Shown here piece by piece: positions 48,801-61,200 of a stretch of DNA of 64,000 bases. The first letter of the stretch is position 1. Every line of letters starts with the position of its first letter. This DNA comes from Copromyces sp. CBS 386.78 (taxonomy: Eukaryota > Ascomycota > Sordariomycetes > Sordariales > Sordariaceae). The position numbers and the translations under genes were made by a program. Below the pieces are notes generated by a model. That model was not told the origin of the DNA. It did not search any database and worked only from the letters and a program-made list of their open reading frames with translations. The stretch lies in NCBI GenBank assembly GCA_030685235.1, contig MU839094.1, positions 310,001 through 374,000 of the forward strand, in the 5' to 3' direction.

Positions 48801-50398
48801 GCTTGTCTGGGTGCATCCTGCGTCCACGGGCTAGCATTTGGGTTCTGACCTATGCGATATCCTCAGGATAGGCTACGACGCGGTTGGATCTCGCTGGCGT
48901 TTGACGACACATCATGAAGTTATAGATGACGGTATGCCTTTTGTCTCTGAATTCAATGGAGACTGCGTTCGTCCAACTTCTATTCTCACCAGAAGAGCAT
49001 CCTATCACCTGCTCGATTCACAGGGAGCTGGTTTTAGGAGATGCGGCGAGGGATAATCACCTGGCCCGCACTTACGGGCAGGCCTTTGTTTTCCTTCATT
49101 TATTCGGCATGGCAGGTTCTTGTTTTTGCGCTGCTCCTTATTCACACACTCAAACTTTTCTTTGCGGTGGCGCCAGGTGTCAAGGGAAATCAAGGGGAGG
49201 CGTAGAGGGATCTCTTTATTTTATAGTCCTCCGTGCAGAGGGGGCTTCAAAGGTATGGTTAGGTTGCGGTTTCTCATTATTTACCCCTCATGGTTCGGCA
49301 CGGAAGTTATCATCACTGTTCTGTTGCTGCTGCTCTTTCCAGGCATCGGATTCTGTGCGCGATCAAGCTCGATGCATAGTATGGATGGTCTAGGAGAGAA
49401 GATGCATGTCATTCATTCTGTGACAGATATGAAGAAACGGCTTTAGCGAAAGAGAAAACAACGAAAATGGTGGTCCACTGGAAGGCAATCAACGCATGGC
49501 ATGGGAAGGTTCCTGGCGGTAGCAAGGGGGAAAAGCACTACTGTACATACATATATCCTGTCGGATTACAAAGTCCTCGTTTGTATGGACTGTTATTCAG
49601 TCCGAGGCACACGGAATGGAAAGCATAACCATAAAGCAAGTGCCTTGGTAGATGTGATCCTTCGTTGCGTTTGTATTGGTCATGAGTATGGTGTTCTCGG
49701 GATGGAATGGATGAAGGTTCTACACAGTAGCGATATCTATGACATTATGGATGGAAGACGATGATGATAGAACAACAATGTTAGCGTATTCCTACTCCCC
49801 TGGATGAAAAGGACTCCAGATGCCCAGTTGAGGCTATGGACGTGAGTGTCGTCTCCAGTAGGTGGGGTGACATTCCACAGCCAGGCTCTAACCTGGAACT
49901 GTGTAGTTCGTTCGGAGATTGTCTCATTCCAGTGTGAGGATGATATTCATGTTTACCCGAACACTGTTAGGCTGATTAGGTGTACACATTCCTAGGGACT
50001 GTTCTCAAGAACGATAATATTACTTGAACCCGGGCCATCAAGTCGCTCCAGTTCGCAATCTACAGATGTCATATACATTTGTTAATGGATAAGGCATCAC
50101 AATTGATGTCTGTGGTGGAAAGTGCCAGAGGATGTAACTTGTCCCAGACACCTCACTGGATGTTGGAGCCAACCTGTTCAGTACTCAAGGGCTTTCTTTC
50201 TGATCTTCTTCAGCAAGATAGTAATTCCAACAAGTTCCTCTTTCTCCACGAGATAGTGATGCCCTCACAGCAACCACTCAAATCCCATAACTACATATGC
50301 CTCTCCTCTAGACCTAAACTGTCCTCTTCATTTTCTTCAGCACAACCTCCAAGATTACTACCCCCTCCTTCCCTCCTTCCCTCACCAACTTTCCCTCC
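48801..50398. other. intergenic, convergent 3' ends
   Basis: 3' sides of cyclin B (plus) and the acidic repeat protein (minus). Several frames of 60-155 codons occur but overlap each other and show no motif. No gene called. Confidence 0.55.
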
Positions 50399-52531
50399 TC
50401 ACTTTCCCCCCTCCGCAGCCCTAATACCCTCAACAACGCGACCAACAACCCCCTCCAAAAACCCAACCCTCACCCGCTTCTCCCTCAACCATTTTAGGTT
50501 TTCCCTCTCCTTTCTCTTTTTCTCCTCCTTCTCTCTTTCCTTCTCCTCCTTCTTTCGTAACCTTTCTTCCTCCTTTTTGGCCTTTGCCGCTTCCTTTTCA
50601 CCCTGTAGCTGTGCTTCTTTTTGGAGGCGGCGTTCTGCCATGCGAGCGAAGCGGGCTGCGGTGGGCGGTGTTGGTGGGTGATGGGGCTTGCGATTGTGGT
50701 TTAGGTGGCCCCCGCCTGTGAGGAGCCAGATGAGGATCGGGAGTGTTTCGTCCTTTGGAGCAGGAGGAGGAGGGGGTTTGGGAGTTTTAGGTAGTTTCTT
50801 TTCCAAGGTCTTAGGCTTACCCTTGGCATTCTTTGCTTGGGATGTTGCTTGAATCCTTTGAGGTTCTTCAACTCCGTTGTCGTCAGGTGGCGGAGGGGTT
50901 GGAGGCAGTTGGGGCCGTGCATCCTCTTCCTCCAGAGGTAGAGGCGTTGGTTGACGTGATCTCTCTGGAGATGTTGTTGAGTCAGGTCTGTGTGACGGTG
51001 TAGATGACGCATTGGACTTCGGCGAACGAGTGTCTGATAATTGACTGGCGTCCTTCGGCTGCTCATCCTCGCGAGGAGATGCTGACGATGGCGGCCTGGA
51101 CAGTGTCGGGCGTTGCGAAGTATCTTTGGTTGTTTCGGTCAGGCCCATGGTAGCTTGGGCTTCGATATCTCTGTTTAAAGTGCCATGGGACACTGTATCT
51201 TTAGGTCTGATATCTTCGTCCAAGGCGTTTGGGTTTTCTGTCTCTTGGCTTTTGGATTCCTGGTCTTCAGCCTCCTGGTCTTTGAATTCCTGCTCCAAGA
51301 CTTCTTGGTCCTCAACCTCCTTGTCTGCAGACTTGTTGTCTTCAACCTCTTGGTCCTTCACCTCGTTGTCTGTAGTCTCCTGGCCCGAAATACCATTATT
51401 CCCAGCTGTCTGAGCCAATTCTCCTGCTCTACTCTGTGTAATTGAGTTTTTGTTGGCTGTTGTATTTCCACCTGGAAGATCCTGGGCTATGGCATCTATA
51501 GCCTTAGTCTCGTCTTGTTGAACAGTGTAAGATTCACAGTTGGGTTCGGTGTCGGGCTCCGTGGGCTCAGATTCGACCTCTTCATCTTCCGAGTCCTCAG
51601 GTTTGGCATCCTCAGACTTGGCCTCGCCGTACTGATCATCTTCTTGTCCAGCATCTTTGACTTCATGATCTTTCGCATCTTCATCTTTTTTCTCCTGGTC
51701 TTCAACCAGCTGATCTTCAACCACCTCGTCTTCAACCTCCTTATCCCTGGGCTGTTGGCCTGTGGGCGCCTGAGCCATGTCTCCCGCTTTGCCTTCTACA
51801 TTTACGGTTTCCTGCGCTGCTGTGCCTTTAGCTGTAGAGTCCTCCGCTATGGGATCCTTGACCGTAGTTCCGTTTGGCTGAATAGTTTCAGTTTCAGCAT
51901 GTTCCGATTTGAGAACTTGAGCCTTTGTGGGCTCAGCTTCGAGACCCTCATGTCCCGGGTCTTCAGGGTTGGCATCATGGGATCCATCGTCATGGTCATT
52001 GGCCTCGTCGGCCTCGTCGCCCTCTCGTCTAGAATCTTCAGGTTCCAAGTTCTCGGGCTCGGGCTTGATATCGCCATTGTTGGTATCCCTGGATTCGTTT
52101 TCATCGGGCTGAATAACTTCAGCTTCAGCTTCTTCAGGCTTGTTGACTTGGGGCTTCGTAGCTCTAGCTTCTGCATCTTCATGTCCCGAATCTTCGAGTT
52201 TGAGATCCTGAGATTTGGCGTCTTGGTCCTTGATCAAGTCGGGTTTATCGTCATCTCGCCCAGCATCTTCGGATTCAAGATTTTGGGGTTCGGGCTTGGC
52301 CTCCTCCTCGTTGGTATCCTTCTTGCTGGTATCCTCCTCGTTGATGTTGGTATCTTCCTTGTCAATATCCCTACATACAGTATCCTTTGTTTGATCATTC
52401 AAGGCCATTTCCTCAGCTGCCGCTGCTGTAATGTCCCTCACCATGTCTGCGGTGGTGGTACCGCTGCTTTTCTTGTCATCAATTGCAGAGATCGCTTCCG
52501 CACCTAGAATCTTTGGATTCTCGCTGGACAT
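50399..52531 (-). CDS. acidic, internally repeated protein of unknown function
   Basis: A single uninterrupted frame of 710 codons with an ATG. I do not recognise the family. Residues about 77-152 and 153-228 are a tandem pair: KPEPQNLESED/KPEPENLEPED, EDSGHEDAEA/EDPGHEGLEA, ATKPQVNKPEEAEAEVIQP/PTKAQVLKSEHAETETIQP. A larger diverged copy pairs residues about 235-352 with 357-430 (EGKAGDMAQ/QSRAGELAQ, then runs of EVEDQ and KDQE). A Ser/Thr/Pro-rich section follows, then a short hydrophobic patch (LPILIWLLTGG) and a strongly charged C-terminal coiled coil (ARMAERRLQKEAQLQGEKEA, ending in REKRVRVGFLEGVV). The composition suggests a disordered protein. The length of the open frame and the DNA-level coding of the repeats support a real gene; expression is unproven. 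Confidence 0.65.
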   Translation of the reverse strand: MSSENPKILGAEAISAIDDKKSSGTTTADMVRDITAAAAEEMALNDQTKDTVCRDIDKEDTNINEEDTSKKDTNEEEAKPEPQNLESEDAGRDDDKPDLIKDQDAKSQDLKLEDSGHEDAEARATKPQVNKPEEAEAEVIQPDENESRDTNNGDIKPEPENLEPEDSRREGDEADEANDHDDGSHDANPEDPGHEGLEAEPTKAQVLKSEHAETETIQPNGTTVKDPIAEDSTAKGTAAQETVNVEGKAGDMAQAPTGQQPRDKEVEDEVVEDQLVEDQEKKDEDAKDHEVKDAGQEDDQYGEAKSEDAKPEDSEDEEVESEPTEPDTEPNCESYTVQQDETKAIDAIAQDLPGGNTTANKNSITQSRAGELAQTAGNNGISGQETTDNEVKDQEVEDNKSADKEVEDQEVLEQEFKDQEAEDQESKSQETENPNALDEDIRPKDTVSHGTLNRDIEAQATMGLTETTKDTSQRPTLSRPPSSASPREDEQPKDASQLSDTRSPKSNASSTPSHRPDSTTSPERSRQPTPLPLEEEDARPQLPPTPPPPDDNGVEEPQRIQATSQAKNAKGKPKTLEKKLPKTPKPPPPPAPKDETLPILIWLLTGGGHLNHNRKPHHPPTPPTAARFARMAERRLQKEAQLQGEKEAAKAKKEEERLRKKEEKEREKEEKKRKERENLKWLREKRVRVGFLEGVVGRVVEGIRAAEGGK

Positions 52532-53004
52532 TCTATTGTCTCTTTGACAAGGTGACTATAAGATGTTAAATCGCGATGCGGCTGGTACACTCTATTCTGA
52601 ACCATTTTCCATGGACTCGAGCTAAGCGTGGATTTGGGCGAGCTTTTAAGGAAGAAATCCAAAGTACGGTCCGATTCATAGGCTTACATTAACGAGGGTG
52701 CAAACATGGTGAAGTGAATCATTATCAGATTTTTCGACGTTGTTTGCTGTAAATGGGACATGGAAACATCAAGTTAATCCCCTAGTAGCAGACCGGGGTA
52801 GCCTGCTACATACCCGATGCCGTATGCAGTTCTCTATGAAAAAGGGTGATACATCTCCCTCGAGACCATCATTTTAACCCACGCCTGGTATCTATCCATA
52901 AACCGCCCGAGCGTTTGCATCCCTCACCTTCCCTCGTCGGTATCATAAATCATATATACATGTTGCCGTCTCAGAGCCCAGTCTATCCATCTCAAAGATA
53001 CCCA
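52532..53004. other. intergenic
   Basis: Short AT-richer gap between two minus-strand genes: promoter of the acidic repeat protein and 3' end of the next gene. Nothing else seen. Confidence 0.6.
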
Positions 53005-53964
53005 TCAATGTACCGCACCAACAGAAACACGCTGGCCAGCAGTAATGTCCGTCAAGCTGAGCCGACATGAGTGCCGTCGAGAAGTCATCATCATCCTCCG
53101 CTTGGCCGCCCTACACCTAGAGACAAAGCTCCTGACGATAGCCTGATGAATCGGCTGCTTCATGACATCGCTCGGTCCATAGGTCGGGATCATGGATGCG
53201 TCTGCAATGACGGACCACTCGTCTGATCCGAATCCTGCCGAGTCGGTAGCGACCACCATGTCCACCACACTTCTCCTTACCCCGCGTGTGTGCTGATAGG
53301 AAAAGGGCATGCGCATGGTCGACATGTTGGCGTCGAAGTTGATGGGCCCGCTATCCCGTCTCCGATCATTCCAGGAAACCATTTCCGTGTCCTCAAACTC
53401 TTCCAGGGTAGAAAAGGCAACGTCGACCAGGTCGAAGCCTGGGGAGAGGGGCGTTGCTGCGAAGCTCTCGCTGCCGTCTTCGTCGGAGGGAACAATCAAG
53501 ATGCTGCTGGGTACCGTGATAACCTTTGTAGACGCGGTTGGCGTGTACCCGTCGTCGTCTTCTTGCCGGCTTCGCTTGCGGGATCGTAGCGTCCGCGAGC
53601 TGACCCTGAAGGAAGCGCGGAGGGGCGTGGGTGGTGCCTCGCCAGGCCTTCCCAATGATCGCTCAACCGCCACACATCCGTTAGATGCCTTGGGGGTTGT
53701 TGTCGTTGCTACTGCCAGATGGCTGGCCACGTAGTAACCAAGTTCGGGAGCGAGCCCTGCGTCGGAGAGCCGGGTCCTGAAAGAACAGGGATCGTGTCTT
53801 TTGGCGAGAGCCACGATGGGAGTCTTGGGAGTGGTTGGTACTGGCGACTCTACCGCCCTTCTCTTGTCTTCCTTCTTGCTTCTAATCCTTTTCCGCGACA
53901 TGAGACGCCTTAGCCTGCTGTTGATGCTGTCGGGGTCTTGGGAGGGGCTGAAGGAGAGCGCCAT
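53005..53964 (-). CDS. hypothetical protein, basic and mostly disordered
   Basis: Single-exon frame of 319 codons with an ATG. Not recognised. The N-terminal third is basic (LRRLMSRKRIRSKKEDKRR) and Pro/Thr-rich; a second basic cluster (SRTLRSRKRSRQED) could act in nuclear import. The middle is acidic with SSILIVPSDEDGSESF, and the last 60 residues are Arg-rich (CRAAKRRMMMTSRR). No membrane segment or signal peptide. The gene lies between two other minus-strand genes with unrelated sequence. Frame length, a clean ATG and biased but not repetitive composition argue for coding; function is unknown. Confidence 0.55.
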   Translation of the reverse strand: MALSFSPSQDPDSINSRLRRLMSRKRIRSKKEDKRRAVESPVPTTPKTPIVALAKRHDPCSFRTRLSDAGLAPELGYYVASHLAVATTTTPKASNGCVAVERSLGRPGEAPPTPLRASFRVSSRTLRSRKRSRQEDDDGYTPTASTKVITVPSSILIVPSDEDGSESFAATPLSPGFDLVDVAFSTLEEFEDTEMVSWNDRRRDSGPINFDANMSTMRMPFSYQHTRGVRRSVVDMVVATDSAGFGSDEWSVIADASMIPTYGPSDVMKQPIHQAIVRSFVSRCRAAKRRMMMTSRRHSCRLSLTDITAGQRVSVGAVH

Positions 53965-56170
53965 GTTTGCTGGAGATGGGTGAATGGGATCCCAGAGAAA
54001 TCTGAGGATGTCGTGAATTCACTCTGCTGAGGTGATGGTGCTGAAGCGGGGCGTTGTCCTTGAAATTGCAGGCTGCAAGAAGAGGTATTGCATTACTCAA
54101 AGACTTTGGAAGGTGTTGATGACGTGCTGAAAGGTGCCGGCACCTGTACTTTGGAGCTGTTGTCGTCTCGGTGTTTGCTTGCTGCGTGACTGTCTGATTT
54201 GAAAGAAGGACCGGGGAGAAGATGAGAGAGGAGAAGCTGTATCCTTTATGCAGGTAAGGTAGTAGTAGTGAGTGGGATGAAATCGTCGTATCCAGGTTTC
54301 TGCGGCACGCGTGGCTCAGCAAGCACAGCTGAGGGCAGGTAGCGTAACCGTACGTCTCCAGTTGCCTTGTGCTGCAGCTGAGTGAGGTTTGTGTCGTTGT
54401 GGAAAGTTCGGTGACCAACGCCCAGTAGTGTGCGACCAGCGCTCCTTCTGTGCGTAGAGCTAAGGTTTGTTGCTTCGTTCCTTCGGCTGAGATGTCGGGT
54501 CTGGCGGGTGGAAGGAGGCTTCCGGGTGAAGCGGTGACCACAAAGTGCAAGTGCAACTATTGACTTGGTCCGGACGACGTCATGGAACATCAGACGAAAC
54601 GTTCCACTGGTGGCAGCTGTCTCTCAAGCAGTCAAGCTTCCGTGTGACGGAAGACGGAAGTCAAGTGGAAGGTGAAGCTGCACAGAAGCTTTCCAGACAT
54701 GATGCCTATCCCATGGGGGCATGCTGCTTGCTTCGTGCTTACACGCGTCGGGTCTCTCTTTAAATAATGGGCACTTGTAACCCACTCGTGTAAAGTGCAC
54801 CCCACATAGGAACATCTGGACCAGTATCCGACGCTTGTTCCTTTGACTAACTTGACATGTTGGGACGCAGGTTCACCTGATGAAGAGGAGGGTGTAGGTA
54901 TGTTGCGCTGTTGAGCAAGGCGTCGGAGTAAGGATTCCCAAAAAGTGGAATGACACGAACCGTGTTGAGCTTGGTGCCCGACATACAACCAAAGTGACCA
55001 CTCCCGTCGGTTTAAAAGCATCCTCAGCAACGAGGCGGACCAAACAGAGGCGGCAAAGGCGCTCAGGAAGTTGCAAAAGTTGCAAACCAGCTTGATAGGC
55101 TGAGGTGTAATCACACGTTCCTCGCCTTGACCTTCTGGATGGACACGAAATCCACAGAAAACATCAAAAACTCTGAACGGGCCGGGCCTTTCGCGTCACC
55201 GCCTTGCTGTCGTTGGCCCCCGCAGCCCCCCAAGGCTGGGCAACACTGCAGCGAATCCAAGACGGCCACATGTATCTGGACAAATGCTAGCTTGCGAACT
55301 ACACTATCATGTGGCTCATCGTGATCGTGCAAAAACACGCCTTCGTAAAGTTTTGCTACACCCCGGCCGTGCTTTCCCGGCCAGAGCCAAGATGTACGCT
55401 ACTGGTAGTGTACCGGAGCACGAAGCAGGAGGTCGGGACCGAATAATGGGGTCCAGGCCAGCCGGAAATCCGGGTACGTTCTGATCTCCTCGGTAGATCA
55501 GCCCCCGCTTTACCCCCACAGACAACGGGGAAGTCGGGACAAGATATCTGAAACAACTTTGAGACATCCCAAGCATAAAGCAAAAAGAAGCACAGCAGTG
55601 AGTTGGCAGAGAAAGCACGGAAGTTCTCGACATGGCAACAAGTCTTTTTCTTCTTCTTTTATTCGAGACCAGTTATTGTGAGTTGCCACCATTATTGAGA
55701 CATCATGATTATGTAGTCTCCCTGACTGCACCAACATATCATGATATCACCACCCAAAAAAGTAGACGAGTCCAAAATCTGTAAAGATAAGACACCTCTC
55801 GAGAAAAATACGCTTCCAGTTCCAACAATAAAGGAGCCTGATGATCCCAGGCCATTTTCAACAGTTCCGGCGAGAGAGAGACAAGAAACAAACCTCCAAA
55901 CCAAAGATATACCCCAAGCGCCGGGTTGATTTGCGAACATCAAGCCGCCCTTGCCTTCCCAATTCTCATTTCCGTGCCCATTTTCATTACTGCTCCAAGT
56001 TGACATGTCCTCATTTTCCTTCCATCTGTCTTCCAGAGCTCGCGAGGGTCGGTGTTCTTTTCCTTTTCCATGAACATCAAAGTCGTTCCTCCTTGGCCAT
56101 CAATGCCCCGGTGGGTAGATAGGCAGGTAGATATCGAACCACACACACTCCTTCACATAACACAGCCTTC
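53965..56170. other. intergenic
   Basis: 2.2 kb. Frames of up to 224 codons (minus, 53882-54556) overlap others and lack motif or splice support. The left part is the probable leader of the gene ending at 53964. No gene called. Confidence 0.5.
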
Positions 56171-56524
56171 TCACAAGGACCGCATCTGCATCTTCTCCTC
56201 CAGACTGCAAAAGTACATATCGTCCGTCGGTCTCGGCTCCAACACATTGGCGAGCTCCTTGCGGCTGGCCTCCTCCTCCTCTTCGCGTTCCGGAGGCACC
56301 AATCGGATGCCGAACAAGGAGCTGACACTGCTTCCGGCGCGGTTGAGCGTGCTCCGGCGGCTGGCCGTCGAGCTGGCTGGCGATACGAGCCTTTCCACCT
56401 CGCCGTCTGAGCTGCTAGCTCGGGACGAGGTCGACGATGAGCGGGACCGGCGGCTGCGCAGCGAGGTCCGGAGACCCTGAGGGGTGAGGCGGGCGGCGAG
56501 GGAGTGGAAGCGTGAGTTGTGCAT
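56171..56524 (-). CDS. small Ser/Arg-rich hypothetical protein
   Basis: A frame of about 117 codons starting MHNSRFHSLAARLTPQG. The frame stays open upstream to 57115, but that part reads like leader sequence and I start at the ATG at 56524. The N-terminal half is Arg/Ser-rich (LRSRRSRSSSTSSRASSSD). The C-terminal half has SSLFGIRLVPPEREEEEEA and ends ELANVLEPRPTDDMYFCSL-EEKM. The last motif looks structured compared with the rest. Not recognised; it could be a small conserved fungal protein. Codon use is not distinctive. Confidence 0.5.
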   Translation of the reverse strand: MHNSRFHSLAARLTPQGLRTSLRSRRSRSSSTSSRASSSDGEVERLVSPASSTASRRSTLNRAGSSVSSLFGIRLVPPEREEEEEASRKELANVLEPRPTDDMYFCSLEEKMQMRSL

Positions 56525-58211
56525 TTTGGGCTGTGATGTTCGCTTGGTTTTGGTATTTCGAGCCGTTGTCGTCGTGAAAGAGTGTGGGGTACCTCCGGTA
56601 GTGGGTAGTGAGTGGCGGCGTCCACTATGCGAAGAGCGAGTGATAGATGTGATGACTTGGAGCAAGATTGCTTCTCGAAAAGTGTTCAACAAGTTGTTTG
56701 AGGCCGGGTTTCTTGCTGCTGATAATGACTGGATTGGATTTGAATCCAAAAAAAAAGAGAGTAAGGTGACAAAGACAGCGACGAAACAACAAGAAGCCGG
56801 CTCTTGGTTCGTTCTTTTTTCAGTCAATGTACCGGAGATGGGAGTGTTGAGGAACTTGACAGCTCGATTTGACGAGATGAAAAGGGCAAAACCAGGACTC
56901 GGAAACAGAGACGTGTGCGAGGTCTCTTTAAGTAAACCATCATCAGGCAAACCGTCTTGATAGCAAGTGCAAGGGTACCCAGGCTCTCCCTCCGTCTTCG
57001 ATTCGTCTGGAGCCGGGAAGTCCCTCCCAGGGGGTGCTCGATATAGGAAGGGATGATGGATGGCAGAAAGGGAGAAGGAAGTGTCCAGGACAAGACAAGG
57101 CAAAATGGAAACCACTACTACCCTGCCTTGTGACTATCGCGACAACCCGAGGAACTAAGTTCAGGCAAGGGGATCTGGGAACAAGTTGAATCGGTCATGC
57201 ATTCCATGAAACAGGACCAAGGTCCGGGAAAAGAAGGCGATTGTGATGCAGGGAGAAGCCAACCGTCAACCAAGCCAACAGTCCAAACTCGGACTCGCAT
57301 ACGGGAGTGAGGACGAGGACGGAGGACAACGACGGGGATAGCCTCAAAAGAAGCGATGCGATGATGATTAGCATGGAAAAATCTGGCCAGACCACCGACT
57401 CCGATGCACCCCAAAAGGGTGAAACAAGTTCCGAATCTTACACTAAGCGGGACCTCTTTGAAACCAGCACAATGGGGCTTCGATGGATGGCCCGGTGATT
57501 CAAATCGCCAGGGGGACTTACAATGTCACTAACAGAATAGTCGTATAAATGTACGGGATGATGTTAGTGCTTTCCACACATCGAGTGGGGATCGCGCACG
57601 TTCGAGCGGTTTCAGGGGTATTGACAGAGCGACGCTGGCATGTGTTTCACAAGGAACATCACGAACCTCGACATCCTCGCCTCTGTCAATGCTACCCATC
57701 CACGCCCCCTTTTCCCCCAGTTTCTTTTTAAAGTCTTCTTGCCATCTGAGCGGAGCCTTGATTCGTCATGGTAGAACAGAGAAACTGACCGCCGGACATG
57801 TTTCCAAAGGCATAACCTAAGCCACCCCCTTCGTACGTGTGCATCGCTGCATAACATCACACCTTGGGCAAACCCAAAGATCAATCTTTGCATGGCTGAA
57901 CATTGTTTCTCTTACTGCCGGTGACTCCATGATCTCCACCCCATCTATATCTATCTGGAATATTCAAAATGTCCCTTCCATGGGTCCCGTCAACAACAAT
58001 GTGACAATAGTATGACAACGGGAAGGAGGAGAGCATGAAGTCGTCAAGGACAAAAAGAGACGTATCGAGTTGCAACAAAAGATATAAGAAACAACTCGAT
58101 AACACCTGGGCTTGCGCAAGAAAGACTCAGCATGTATGCCCAAATGGAAATAATAATAGTCAAAGATTCTTACCCCATAACCTCTCTGTCATCTTCACAT
58201 CTTCAAGTCAT
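56525..58211. other. intergenic
   Basis: 1.7 kb between the small Ser/Arg-rich gene and the 3' end of CCH1. It probably holds the leader of the former and the 3' untranslated region of the latter. No coding support. Confidence 0.55.
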
Positions 58212-61200
58212 TCAATAAGCCCCTGAGTATCCTCCTCCAGAAGTTCTCCCCGATCCTCCTCCCCAATCCGTATCATTCTGGCCCCGTCTCATCGTCGCGC
58301 TCCTCCTGATACTGGCCACCCACACGGAATCATCCAGCATTGAGCTGAGCTGCGCGGGACTAACCGAGCTTCCGCGCTTGGCATCGCCAACGCCGCCGGG
58401 GCTTCTTCCGCCGTTATTCTCATCCAGCATGGCACTTCCTCCGCCCAATCCCATGCTGCCCATCGTCTGTGATCCGCTGCCCCAGCCACCAGGCGAAGGT
58501 GCATTTCCTCCGCCAATCCCTAGAGAGTCATGCAGTTCGAAGCTGTAGGCATGCGTGTTGCGATGTGACGCAGAGTTGGATGACTTGTTCGCGCGAGGGC
58601 CGGCGAGTGGATGGCCGTACGAGGTATCGAACGACGAGAGATCGGCGCTCACCCCAGACCAGCTGCGGTGATGAGCACGAGCGTCGTCTGCCGACAAGAA
58701 GGACGCGGCACCGCCGGGACTTAGTGCAGTGGAACCAGAGCCGAATGGATTCGTGGAGCTGGATTCGAAAGGATTCGTACCGCCAGCAGCACCGCTGCCG
58801 CTGGCCCTCGCGCTGTTGTTACCGTTGCTGTCCTTATTTTGCTGTTCATTGTCTGATTGTTGATCATTATCCACGTAGATTTCTGGCACGCCTAGCTGTG
58901 GAATCGCCGTGAGCCGAGCAGACCGCTTGAGCTCCATGTGGCGTTGGAACTTGCGAGAGTAGTAAATCATGTCGAAGAAACCGAGGACGACGCGGCGCTG
59001 TACTGCTTCATCAACGCGTTGGAGACGTGCGCGGCGACGGAGGAATTCCTCGAGACTGTAAAAAAGAGTTTGTCAGCGATCCGCTGGGTATCTGATCATC
59101 TATGGAGTTAGGTACATACCGTAAACTCTTGCTGTCGTTAATAATCTTGTAATGTGCGAGAATCATAAGAACAGAGGTAAAGGAGATGCCTCTATCTGAA
59201 TCCGCAGACACCATAACTTCCTCAAAGAAGATGTTATACCGTCGTCTGCGTTCCTTCACCTTGGCGACATCGATTTGCGATATCCGTTCGTTCAACTTTT
59301 TAAGATCCAAGCTGGTTTGAAACTGCGTGGTGCTAATGATGGAGGCATGTCTGATGCTTGACGTATCCTCACCACGAACATCTTCGAGGATCTGGCGCAC
59401 CGAGTCACGGCTGTCATATATGCGCATCTCGAACACGCCGGATAGCTCACCCAGGAGGCGGGGGAAAGCCTCCTTACTGATGAACCCAGTTCCTGCAGGG
59501 TCAACACTGCGCCAGGCTTCCTTGAAGCGTCGAATCTCGTCCCGATCCACCATGGCAAGCCCGCTTGTCCGCTGGTAGACGTACGAGAAACTCTCGTAAA
59601 TCAGCGAAACGAACAAGTTGACAAAGATGTACATGCTGATGATGTTCCACGCGATGAAAAGAGCACGCGCCCATGCGGTGCTACCGCAATCGCTGTCAGA
59701 GAACTCGACGCCCTCAACACAAAGTGGCGGTTTGATCTTGGCAAAGTCTTCCATAACTGCATTCCAACCCTCTCCGCAACTGAACCGGAAGAGAAGGATG
59801 AGGGCATTCGGCACCGTGCGGAGGTTGATATTGTAATCAGTTTCCTTCCCGAAACGGGTGAGACTGAATGTCTGTGTAAGTGCAATCGCAAACACCAGGA
59901 AGAAGACGAGCCATGTGGCCAACAGGCTTCCGATAGTTGTCAGACTGGCGGCAGCTGTCTTGAAGAGTTGGTCGAGAGCATCATTCCGGGGAATGAGCAT
60001 TAGGACGATAGCAACCAGAAAGAACTTGTGTAATTGAATGTACGTGTCCAGCTTCGTGTCGGTCATGAAAAGAATCGTCGTGGCGAATGCACCCGTAACA
60101 GTGACGAGGGAGAACATGTCCCAAGAACTCTTGCGGAAGCGACTCCAGCCAAGCCCCACAATCCGAATCACAATGTTGGCGATGTAGATGAGAGTGAAGA
60201 GTAAGAACAAGGCGTCTCTGGTGATTGTCCACCAATCTGGCTCGCTGTAGAATTCAGAGAGAAGGAGGACAAGATGGAAAACCAGAACGCTTGTGATGGC
60301 TACATACCATTTCCCGCGCTTCTCGATGGCACGTTTATGGCACCATAGCTTCCACTTGTTCTTGCTCTCGTCGTATGAGCTTTTTGACGGCGAGATTTGG
60401 CGGAGAAGCTTGCGCAGCTCGAGCCAGGATCTTTGCTCGGCAGTCAGGAAAGCAACACCTGTCTGTTCTGTATAGTTTCTCATGAAGACGGAGATAAAGA
60501 GCGTCAACACAAAGACTGTCGCCAACAGGTTGAAGACGATCAGGAACAACGCGTTTCCCTGGCCCCTGTAAGGAGCCTCTGACTGCGGCTGCAAACCCCT
60601 ACCGGTAATAGCTTGAAGAGCGAAGGACACGTCAACCCAGCCCTCCTGGCTCACAATCTGGAAGAGAATGAAGAGAGACGAGCCGAAATCGTCAAAGCTG
60701 AAGTATGGGTTCGAGACTGATCTCGGAGCAAGAACGGGCCAATCGTTGTTGTAAGGAGTGCTGTTCCATTCACCGAAGCAGTCATCCAGTCTGACTATTC
60801 CCTCCGAGCTGTCGTTGCATGCAAGCAGCTTACCGTGGAAAAGGTTGACTCCATAAATAGCAAAGGGAATAAGGAGGGAGATGGACACGAAAGCAGCGCT
60901 CAAGATCTTCCACCCGCCGACGATAAGAAGCGAGTGGAAAGTGTCCCTTGCACTTTCGCTGATGTTGAGCAGGCGCAGGGCCCTAAGTGCTTTGAAGGCA
61001 CCCACAGCTCTAGACACGGCTCCGTTTCGGGTAAATAGAGTGATGACGTTGATCCAAAGAGTGATTAGCACAATGGCATCAATCACACCCCAAGTGCTGC
61101 GGAAGTATGCGTTCGGTGTCCAAAGGAAGCCGTCTGCGATAACCTTGATGAGAGCTTCAACTGTAAAGACAATAGCAAACCCCGTGTCTGCCCAGACGAA

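Noticed and set aside
51515..52507. 330-codon plus-strand frame rich in Phe/Leu/Ile/Val
   Set aside because: It is the antisense shadow of the acidic repeat protein: Asp/Glu codons reverse into hydrophobic codons. The family-like repeats and coiled coil are on the minus strand.
54632..55114. 160-codon minus-strand frame
   Set aside because: Overlaps other frames of similar length on both strands; no motif or conserved start.
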